A DNA stretch of 64,000 nt, from NCBI GenBank assembly GCA_945861565.1, contig CAMAUY010000001.1:1-64000 (forward strand), given 5' to 3'. The translations under genes were made by a program, and so were the position numbers. This document shows positions 46,340 through 52,528 of the stretch, piece after piece (position 1 is the first letter of the stretch; each line of letters opens with the position of its first letter). Under the pieces are notes generated by a model. That model was not told where the DNA came from, searched no databases, and saw only the letters and a program-made list of their open reading frames with translations. Source of the stretch: Akkermansia muciniphila. Its GTDB lineage: Bacteria; Verrucomicrobiota; Verrucomicrobiia; Limisphaerales; UBA9464.

Positions 46340-46586
46340 AATAGGGGGCGAGTATCGTGAAACACGTCTCGGTTGCAATTCGTCTTTGATTCCCGATGAC
46401 CGCTTCCGTTGCGAGTTCGTCGACAAACTTGTCGAATTCGGCCGGATCAATGCCCGGCCGAAATTCCCTGGGGCGCGCCTTCGCGACAAATGGCTTTGGA
46501 GCGGGGATTGCGAGTGCGCCGAGGGGCAGCCCGCGGCGCACAGCGGCGTTCAGCACTGCCAATGGAAGGAGCGAGCGGCACGTCAT
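46320..46586 (-). CDS. Small unknown gene at the head of the carrier-protein operon
   Basis: An 88-residue frame starting at ATG 46586, with a ggagg Shine-Dalgarno-like motif ten bases upstream. It overlaps the carrier-protein start by 20 bases. The N-terminus is mildly hydrophobic (LLPLAVLNAAVRRGLPLGAL). The rest is polar and helical (PAEFDKFVDELATEAVIG). I do not recognise a family. Its ribosome-binding site and overlap suggest that it belongs to the operon, but it may be a chance frame in the region before rsmD. Confidence 0.4.
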   Translation of the reverse strand: MTCRSLLPLAVLNAAVRRGLPLGALAIPAPKPFVAKARPREFRPGIDPAEFDKFVDELATEAVIGNQRRIATETCFTILAPYYERIGA

Positions 46587-46648
46587 TCGGGGGAGGCCTC
46601 CGAACACATTTGTCTGGCGGCGGCCTGGATTCTCGCGAGCATCGATCG

Positions 46649-47272
46649 ATGCGGATAAGCGGTGGGGCCAGCGCTCGACGGTTTCTGAAGGTTCCGGAAG
46701 GAATCGGTGTGCGGCCGACACCCGACAAGGTCAAGCTGGCCCTTTTTAACAGCTTGGGGGATCGGGTCGTCGATGCCCGGGTATTCGACTTGTTCGCGGG
46801 CTCGGGGGCGCTGGGGCTTGAAGCGTTAAGCCGCGGGGCTCGGAGCGTGGTTTCTGTCGAGTTGTCCGCACGGCACGCTCGGTTCTACCGGGACAACCTC
46901 GAATCCTCGGGCTTGCCACGGGATGCGGTCGAGCTGCGGGTGCAGGATGTATTTACCGTGATTCAGCAAATGCGGACGGGGGAACGCCTGTTTGACCTGG
47001 TACTGGCAGATCCTCCCTACGGTCCGAAGAACGTGAATCTACGCTCCACCTCGTTCGCACAGCGACTGCTGGACAACCCGGCGCTGCCCCGTCTGCTCGC
47101 TCCCGGGGGATTGTTTGTTCTTGGCCACACGAAACGGGATACTTTGGAACTGGTGGCGCCGTGGCAGGAGCGGAGGTTGCTGAAGCATGGGGACACCGTC
47201 ATGCGGTTTTTGCAGGTCGTGAATCGGCACCCCTCGACGGTGACGGAGAGAGTTTTAGGCGCCCAGGGATAA
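46649..47272 (+). CDS. rsmD: RsmD-like 16S rRNA guanine N2-methyltransferase
   Basis: A 207-residue methyltransferase matching RsmD, which modifies G966 of 16S rRNA. The N-terminus is typical (MRISGGASARRFLKVPEGIGVRPTPDKVKLALFN, RPT-x-x-x-K-x-ALF pattern). The SAM loop is FDLFAGSGALGLEALSRGA and the catalytic motif IV is LADPPYG. ATG 46649 matches the family start. The frame is open upstream to 46,409 but unconserved. The 3' end overlaps the convergent PIN toxin by 18 bases. It is divergent from the carrier-protein operon, so regulatory DNA for both lies around 46,587-46,648. Confidence 0.92.
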   Translation: MRISGGASARRFLKVPEGIGVRPTPDKVKLALFNSLGDRVVDARVFDLFAGSGALGLEALSRGARSVVSVELSARHARFYRDNLESSGLPRDAVELRVQDVFTVIQQMRTGERLFDLVLADPPYGPKNVNLRSTSFAQRLLDNPALPRLLAPGGLFVLGHTKRDTLELVAPWQERRLLKHGDTVMRFLQVVNRHPSTVTERVLGAQG

Positions 47273-47653
47273 AACCTTCAGCTCCGTCACCCGGAACAAC
47301 GGCTTCCCTGGCTTTTCGGTGGTCCAGAATTCCTGGACGCCCTGACGGATGGCCGCGGCGATTTGCAACGCATCCGCTGCGGACAACCCATAGCGCGATG
47401 CCAAGATCTCGGCTTCCTCCGCCAGTTCCCGGCTCAACGGTTCGGATCTCACCAGTTCGGCGAAATGATTTTCGTAAAACCGGACTTCGGTCCTTCGCTT
47501 TTCAAACCGCGGTTTGGGAAGCAATTCCAGTCGGACCATCTGGGAACTGAAGAATTCACGGCGATCGTCGGCCATGATGGAACGGGCGGCATCTTTGAGG
47601 GTGTCAATTTTCCACGCGGCAATGAGAACGCCGGAATCCAGAAAAGTTTTCAA
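47255..47653 (-). CDS. PIN domain toxin
   Basis: A 132-residue PIN domain. The N-terminus is LKTFLDSGVLIAAW, where the first Asp is expected. A middle Glu is in VRLELLPK and the late acidic position in YGLSAADALQIAAAI. The start appears to be TTG at 47653, overlapping the antitoxin stop (TTGA), so translation is probably coupled. The frame reads further back through the antitoxin gene but without conservation. It is expected to be a ribonuclease controlled by the upstream protein. Its 3' end overlaps rsmD by 18 bases. Confidence 0.75.
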   Translation of the reverse strand: MKTFLDSGVLIAAWKIDTLKDAARSIMADDRREFFSSQMVRLELLPKPRFEKRRTEVRFYENHFAELVRSEPLSRELAEEAEILASRYGLSAADALQIAAAIRQGVQEFWTTEKPGKPLFRVTELKVLSLGA

Positions 47654-47919
47654 GCGAACCTCCCCCGTCTCGCACGCAGCTCGTTTTCGAGCCACTCCTC
47701 GCTCTCCATCGTCACTCCCTCGGACTTGCCTTGGGCGATGATGGCGGCCATGCGTCGACCCCGTGCCGTGGTCGGCTGCCATTCAACTGGGGGTTGGCGA
47801 AATATTTTTTCTTCCACCGCCTGCAAAATAAAACAGCTGCGCCCGTGTCCAGCCTTGGGGATGCGCCGCAGGAGCCGTGCTGGAAACTTGACGCTGACCA
47901 CCTGTAATTCATTTGTCAT
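47650..47919 (-). CDS. Putative antitoxin of the PIN toxin
   Basis: An 89-residue protein starting at ATG 47919. The N-terminus MTNELQVVSVKFPARLLRRI has a short strand followed by a basic helix, consistent with a ribbon-helix-helix or similar DNA-binding fold. The C-terminus is polar and charged (ESEEWLENELRARRGRF). It ends within the toxin start (TTGA overlap). The family is not certain. Its placement directly before a PIN toxin is the main evidence. Confidence 0.6.
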   Translation of the reverse strand: MTNELQVVSVKFPARLLRRIPKAGHGRSCFILQAVEEKIFRQPPVEWQPTTARGRRMAAIIAQGKSEGVTMESEEWLENELRARRGRFA

Positions 47920-47951
47920 ACTAAAGAGTAATACCAAGAGCCGAAGACAAG

Positions 47952-48236
47952 TCAATCGGGCGGCTCGTCAACGGCTTTTGCTACCAGTGGGTACTTCTCA
48001 GGATAAAGGATCCTGTCGAGGTCCAAATCGACATCCAACTCCGGCCAGTACAAGTGGTCCTCGTGCAGTAATTCTACGCTGCACAACTGCTCCACCGTGG
48101 CCTGACGGAACCATGGGAAAAAATCAAAGCCCAGAAAATATTCCCGCCCCTTAACCAACAGCCACAAGCCACGCCGTGAGATATTCAGCACCTCAGCCGC
48201 CAAAGTGTCGCCGCCACTGTTCTCGGATTGCTTCAT
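47952..48236 (-). CDS. DUF2442 domain protein
   Basis: A 94-residue protein with the family pattern VLNISRRGLWLLVKGREYFLGFDFFPWFRQA then LYWPELDVDLDLDRIL. DUF2442 proteins are small and usually sit beside a DUF4160 protein in toxin-antitoxin-like pairs. Here the DUF4160 partner lies immediately upstream but is frameshifted. ATG 48236 is the start. Function is unknown. Compared with typical members, both ends look complete, so this gene alone appears intact. Confidence 0.8.
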   Translation of the reverse strand: MKQSENSGGDTLAAEVLNISRRGLWLLVKGREYFLGFDFFPWFRQATVEQLCSVELLHEDHLYWPELDVDLDLDRILYPEKYPLVAKAVDEPPD

Positions 48237-48434
48237 GACGCTCCTCAATCACTCGCCGTATCTCATTCAATTCAACGCTCCCAAAGCCTTTGCTCATCGC
48301 TAACTCGACCCGAGGATCGAGCCAGAACTTGGCCTCTCCATCCGGAGAGACTACGTGTACGTGTGAATCCGTGGTTCTTCTCGCGAGAAAAAGTGAAACC
48401 GGTATTGCCGATGTCTAAATACCGTAGGACTCAC
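48193..48434 (-). pseudogene. DUF4160 gene broken by a frameshift
   Basis: The minus strand from GTG 48434 reads PTVFRHRQYRFHFFSREEPRIH, the usual DUF4160 N-terminus, then hits a stop. In another frame, HVHVVSPDGEAKFWLDP and the helix VELNEIRRVIEERHEAI continue to TGA at 48193. Both halves match DUF4160. The shift lies within the repetitive tacgtgtacgtgtg at about 48,352-48,365, so slippage in the cell or a sequencing error are both possible. It overlaps the DUF2442 gene by 44 bases. If real, it disables the pair. Confidence 0.7.
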
Positions 48435-48465
48435 CTAGGCAAACTACCAGACGCCCGTCCCGAGT

Positions 48466-50259
48466 TCAATCGTGCGCCCAAATCCGCGGATAAGGAAGGA
48501 CAGGATGGTTGCGGGCGGTTTTTGAGACCGCGGAACTCTCCGGTCAGGGTCAAAACGGCCTAAAACGGTGACGGAAGACGACTTGGCGCAGCTTTTGAGC
48601 GAATTCCGCGGGGATGTTATTGGATTCGGCCTGAAAATGACAAAAGGCCGGCTTCGCCCCGGTTCGGTTCGGGACGTGGCGGCCAGATTCTTGCGGTTTC
48701 TCCGCCTACTTGAAGGCCGTGGCTTGGGTGGGCAACTGGAAGATGTCCCACACCTTGAGGAAACGATCGATCACCGACTGGCTTGCACAGAAGCGCAGCC
48801 GCAATTTGCATCCAAATCGGCTCATCCGCCCGCATATATGCACCAGCATCAGCCGGAACTTTTTGAAGCGCACCGTCCGTTCGGCCGGTGCGAAGCATAG
48901 CCCGCGGATCGCACTGGCTAGATTGTAGGCCATCAAGGCCAGCTTAAACCAGGCTGCGTTGACATTAAAATGCTGACTGGGCATATGCCCCCCGCCCAAA
49001 GCGTTCTTCACTTCATCGTGCACGTGCTCGATGGTGCCCGCTTTTTCTCGCTGCCACTGCAGGAGGCGCTGGCCTTCCCAATCGAGGTTGGTAACCACGG
49101 CGTGATGATGGCGATCGGATCCATCGGCAAACAAACTTCCCTGAGCTTTGAGCAGGCGCACCCCAATATAGCGTAGGGGCAGAGAGTCCTTTTTCTCGGC
49201 CTTGTCCCCAGGCACAAAATCCACCTCGGCCCATTGCCGTTGTGTACCGTCGGCCTCCACCGTAATCGTCTTCCATTGCTTCTCAGATATCATCGCCACC
49301 GACCCGGCCAAGGCCCCGCTCAACACCGCACTGATCGCAAAGCCAATCCGACCCCCAGGCTCGGCCGACCGCTCCGGATCTCGAAGCCATTGCATGAGCC
49401 CATTCTCATGGCAAGCACTGTCTCCGCGGAAATAGCGCTGCTTGACCGTGTTGGGAAGTGCCCCGAAGGCGGTCTTGGCACAGCTCAGGGGCTCCTGTTT
49501 GGCGGGGACGTTGCCGTCACGAAATTGATCGGCGACCACCAAATCGGCCTCCGACCATACCGCGACCAGGGGCTGATAGCCCCGGCCCCCCTCATAGTGT
49601 GGCAGTGCCGATTGCTTATGACTTTCGATGATCGTGGCATCCATGTCGATCGTCGCGATGCCCAGGGCTGAATTCTGTTGTCCATACAGTCTGGCCACCC
49701 GTTGAACCAGCCCTTCCTGAACTCGCTGCAGAGATTCGATGCCGGAGCTGGGGGCTAGAATGAAGATCTTCTGTTCTTCGCGTTTAGGGTGCAAAGCGAC
49801 CAGATCCTCCTCGTGGAAGAGATCCAGGAAATCCCGGACCGTTCGGGTCTTAGGCAACGCATAGCCGAGTCCCTTTTCCAGGCAGCTATCGTTGTGGAGC
49901 AGGGAGAAGTCCTCCGGACAATCCCCCCCAAGAGTCTGGAGCAGAAGGATCGATTCGATGAATTGGGATTCCGTACAACCGCGCTTACGGGTTTTGAGCT
50001 GGAGATTAGCGGCAATGAGATCGGGGAGTTTGAGGGAGCGGAAGGCCCGCGAGGTAGCCAGGAGGCCCGCGTGAGCGGAGGAAACCTCGGTGAGTGGGCG
50101 AGAATCGATGGCGAAGGGGGTCTTGGACTGGAGTGGTATGCGTGCAGGCATTCGTGTTAAATACATAATATATATAACATAGGCAAGCGGAAAATGCACC
50201 CCAGAGAGCTTTTTCTTCAAATTTCAGATTTCTATCCGCGGATCAGGGCGTGCGATTGA
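48466..50259 (-). mobile_element. IS1380-like insertion sequence
   Basis: Defined by an intact IS1380-family transposase and candidate terminal inverted repeats. The left end is tcaatcgtgcgcccaaatcc followed by gcggata (48,466-48,492). The right end on the plus strand is tatccgcggatcagggcgtg followed by cgattga (50,233-50,259). The pair matches at about 21 of 27 positions when one is reversed. The span of about 1.8 kb fits the family. A target-site duplication was not convincing by eye. About 215 bases lie between the left repeat and the end of the transposase gene. Confidence 0.65.
48706..50151 (-). CDS. IS1380 family transposase (DDE)
   Basis: A transposase of about 481 residues, the normal size for IS1380. 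Family-like regions include GCTESQFIESILLLQTLGGDCPEDF, TIDMDATIIESHKQSALP (first Asp), YFRGDSACHENGLMQWL (second Asp) and, near the C-terminus, HVHDEVKNALGGGHMPS, which carries a Glu. Codons are uninterrupted, so it may be active. ATG 50151 is chosen (MPARIPLQSKT); ATG 50166 is possible. The region just upstream is AT-rich (atacataatatatataac) and may hold the promoter. Confidence 0.9.
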   Translation of the reverse strand: MPARIPLQSKTPFAIDSRPLTEVSSAHAGLLATSRAFRSLKLPDLIAANLQLKTRKRGCTESQFIESILLLQTLGGDCPEDFSLLHNDSCLEKGLGYALPKTRTVRDFLDLFHEEDLVALHPKREEQKIFILAPSSGIESLQRVQEGLVQRVARLYGQQNSALGIATIDMDATIIESHKQSALPHYEGGRGYQPLVAVWSEADLVVADQFRDGNVPAKQEPLSCAKTAFGALPNTVKQRYFRGDSACHENGLMQWLRDPERSAEPGGRIGFAISAVLSGALAGSVAMISEKQWKTITVEADGTQRQWAEVDFVPGDKAEKKDSLPLRYIGVRLLKAQGSLFADGSDRHHHAVVTNLDWEGQRLLQWQREKAGTIEHVHDEVKNALGGGHMPSQHFNVNAAWFKLALMAYNLASAIRGLCFAPAERTVRFKKFRLMLVHICGRMSRFGCKLRLRFCASQSVIDRFLKVWDIFQLPTQATAFK

Positions 50260-50296
50260 GGATAAAAGGACAGGTAACGGATCAGTCTTCGAGGAA

Positions 50297-50424
50297 GAAC
50301 CGCGGATGAACACGGACCGACGCGGATAAGATGAAGCCTTGCCTTTGACCTTCGGAGTGGGGTCCAGGACGCCGCCGCCCGAGTGACAGGAATCAGCGTC
50401 TATCGGCGTTCATCCGTGGTTCCA
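50297..50424. repeat. Dispersed repeat E, copy 2 (reverse orientation)
   Basis: The reverse complement of this segment runs parallel to 12,336-12,443. The shared parts are gaacgccgata, cgctgattcc, cttatccgcgtc and catccgcggttc. Both ends carry the ccgcggatgaac or ccacggatgaac unit inverted. It directly follows the stop of the heme-binding gene at 50,426. Confidence 0.75.
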
Positions 50425-50425
50425 A

Positions 50426-52477
50426 CTAATTCAGCGACAGCGGGGCGCTGCTCCGCAATCCGAGCGTGGGCGGCACCGATTTGGGGTCGAGACGGACAAC
50501 GACCCGGTGGGTGCCGGCTTTTAGTTCTGTCCGGCTGATGCCATCGTTTCCGACCTTCTGTCCGTCCACCCAAAGTTCGGCGGCAGGATTGGCGGTGAGT
50601 TCAAATTCGACCGGGCCCGCGACGGCAACCGTGACCTCGGTGGCGGCGCAGAGGGCGACGCGAGCGATCCAGGCCCTTGCCTTGGAAGCTTCATCCAATT
50701 GCTCCTTCGGGAGGCGTCCGTTGACGAACGTATGGATTCCCGCCCAGCGCTTGTCTTCCAGCGGCTTTTTCCAAATCCAGTCGCCCTGGCCGTCCTGCAT
50801 ATCGGTGTGCACAACATTCGCGACCCACCATTTCCGGGCGGCGCCACCGCGGCTGGCATCGTAGTCGCCGGGCTTTCCAAGCTGCGACATGAAGGCATAG
50901 AGATCGAGTTGGTCTGCCTCAGGAAGATTGTCGAGCAGGCCGGCGGGCATCAACGAGACGGTGCTTTGCTGGCGGCCGTCGATGTTGTTCTTGGCGATCG
51001 AGACTTCGTGATTGGCGGCGTCGCGCAGCACCAGCTCCGTCGGTGATTCGCGGACGAGGACCCCGTTGAATTCCTGTCCATCGCGGGTCGATACGGCGAT
51101 GCCATGAAAGCCTTCCTTGATTTTTGCATTGGGCAGCAGGACGGATTCCACCAGGTAGTCCATCGGGGCGCTGGCTCCGATGCTGGTCATGTCGGGGCCG
51201 ACTTTTCCGCCGGCGCCCCCGATGGCGTGGCAGGTTACGCAGGCGAGTTCCGGGCGGCGGAACACCAATTGGCCTCGGGCGGGATTCCCCTGCATCGCGG
51301 CTTTTTGGGTGATTTCCTGAACCAATTGTCCGGTGAACGCCTGGGTGTCTGTGGCGAGGCCGCTGGATTTGGCCAGAGCGATGACCAACTCCATCTCATT
51401 CCGTCCGCCTTCGCGGGCAACCCGCATGCCGGTCCGGGCGGCGGTTTGGGGGATGCCGTTGGCCGGGAGAGCAGCGGCGATGGCCTTGGCCGCGCCCTTC
51501 ACCGGAAGAACTGCGCGCCAGAATTCCACGGCCGCTGTCTCCTCGGTTGTCCGCTGAATTGAAGCAATGAGGCCGGGCACAGCCTGCCCGAGATCCAGTC
51601 CGGCAAGGGCAATGCTCGCCGAGGATTGAATTCCCGGGGTCGAGGAGTTTTGCAATCCTGCGAGACCCGCGATGACCGGTTTGCCGCCAACCGCCCGGAG
51701 GGAGTCGAACGCCGTGTTGCGCAGGCTGACAGGGGCCGATGCATTGCCGGCGAGCGACAAGGCTGGCTCAGTCCAATTACCTTCCGTTTTCCATTGAGCT
51801 CCCAAACGAAGGGCTTCAGCCCGGACGGCAACGGGAAGAGAGTCATCGCCAATCATCCGACCGATCGCGGATCGGTCCCCATCGGGCATTACCTTGCGGA
51901 GGCGGGAAGCCTCGGTCAGAGATTTGAGGGCGCGCACGGCGGCCGCGTCGTCAAAACCACCGTTCGCGGTCTGTCGGAAGAGTTGCGCCAGTTCCGGGCC
52001 ACCGCCGGCTTGTCCGATGAGTTCGATCCACGGGCCTGATCCCTGTCGATCCAGCGGACGGTCGCTCAACACTTTTCCTAAGACTCGGCTTGCCTGCGCG
52101 GGCTTGACCGCTTTCAGGGCGAATTCGAGCTGCCGCTCGCGTCCATCGGGTTTCCACGTTCCGCTTTCAAACGCGGCGAGCCAGGGTTCGGACAGGTCGT
52201 TAAGGGTCAGCCAGAGTCCGTAGTCCAGCGTGGAGTCCATCGGCAGATCCAACACGCTCAGTGCGAGCGTTGCGGATTCCGCCGAGGGAATGCGCGCGAG
52301 GGCGCGCAGCGCTTCGAGTCGGACTTTGGGTGACGGATCCCGGATCAGCGCGGCGAGTTGAGGGAGTCGGCTGGCTTGGGACTGGCCGTGAGCCATCGGC
52401 GACTGGGCGAGTAAGGCGAAGGCGAAGGCGGCCAAACTGGCTGAGGCCAGGAGGTCATGAAGGCGACGAGCAAACAT
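50426..52477 (-). CDS. HEAT-repeat and heme-binding c-type cytochrome protein (PVC type)
   Basis: A 683-residue exported protein. Signal peptide MFARRLHDLLASASLAAFAF. Residues about 35-390 form HEAT-type helical repeats (LIRDPSPKVRLEALRAL). A PVC heme-binding domain then has CVTCHAIGGAGGKVGPD (CxxCH heme attachment) and the following SLMPAGLLDNL motif. The C-terminal 140 residues look like a galactose-binding-type fold. In most PVC bacteria this part is fused behind a membrane-bound dehydrogenase-like propeller. Here the propeller is in the preceding separate gene, 51 bases upstream. Confidence 0.85.
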   Translation of the reverse strand: MFARRLHDLLASASLAAFAFALLAQSPMAHGQSQASRLPQLAALIRDPSPKVRLEALRALARIPSAESATLALSVLDLPMDSTLDYGLWLTLNDLSEPWLAAFESGTWKPDGRERQLEFALKAVKPAQASRVLGKVLSDRPLDRQGSGPWIELIGQAGGGPELAQLFRQTANGGFDDAAAVRALKSLTEASRLRKVMPDGDRSAIGRMIGDDSLPVAVRAEALRLGAQWKTEGNWTEPALSLAGNASAPVSLRNTAFDSLRAVGGKPVIAGLAGLQNSSTPGIQSSASIALAGLDLGQAVPGLIASIQRTTEETAAVEFWRAVLPVKGAAKAIAAALPANGIPQTAARTGMRVAREGGRNEMELVIALAKSSGLATDTQAFTGQLVQEITQKAAMQGNPARGQLVFRRPELACVTCHAIGGAGGKVGPDMTSIGASAPMDYLVESVLLPNAKIKEGFHGIAVSTRDGQEFNGVLVRESPTELVLRDAANHEVSIAKNNIDGRQQSTVSLMPAGLLDNLPEADQLDLYAFMSQLGKPGDYDASRGGAARKWWVANVVHTDMQDGQGDWIWKKPLEDKRWAGIHTFVNGRLPKEQLDEASKARAWIARVALCAATEVTVAVAGPVEFELTANPAAELWVDGQKVGNDGISRTELKAGTHRVVVRLDPKSVPPTLGLRSSAPLSLN

Positions 52478-52528
52478 GGGGGCAGGAAAATTAAATGGCG
52501 GGTGGGAGGTGGGTTCGATCGCAACGAT

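Noticed and set aside
46409-46648. 80-residue N-terminal extension of RsmD
   Set aside because: The family begins at MRISGG, encoded at 46649; the extension is unconserved.
48568-48900. A 110-residue plus-strand frame
   Set aside because: Most of it is antisense to the IS1380 transposase, and it has no motif of its own.
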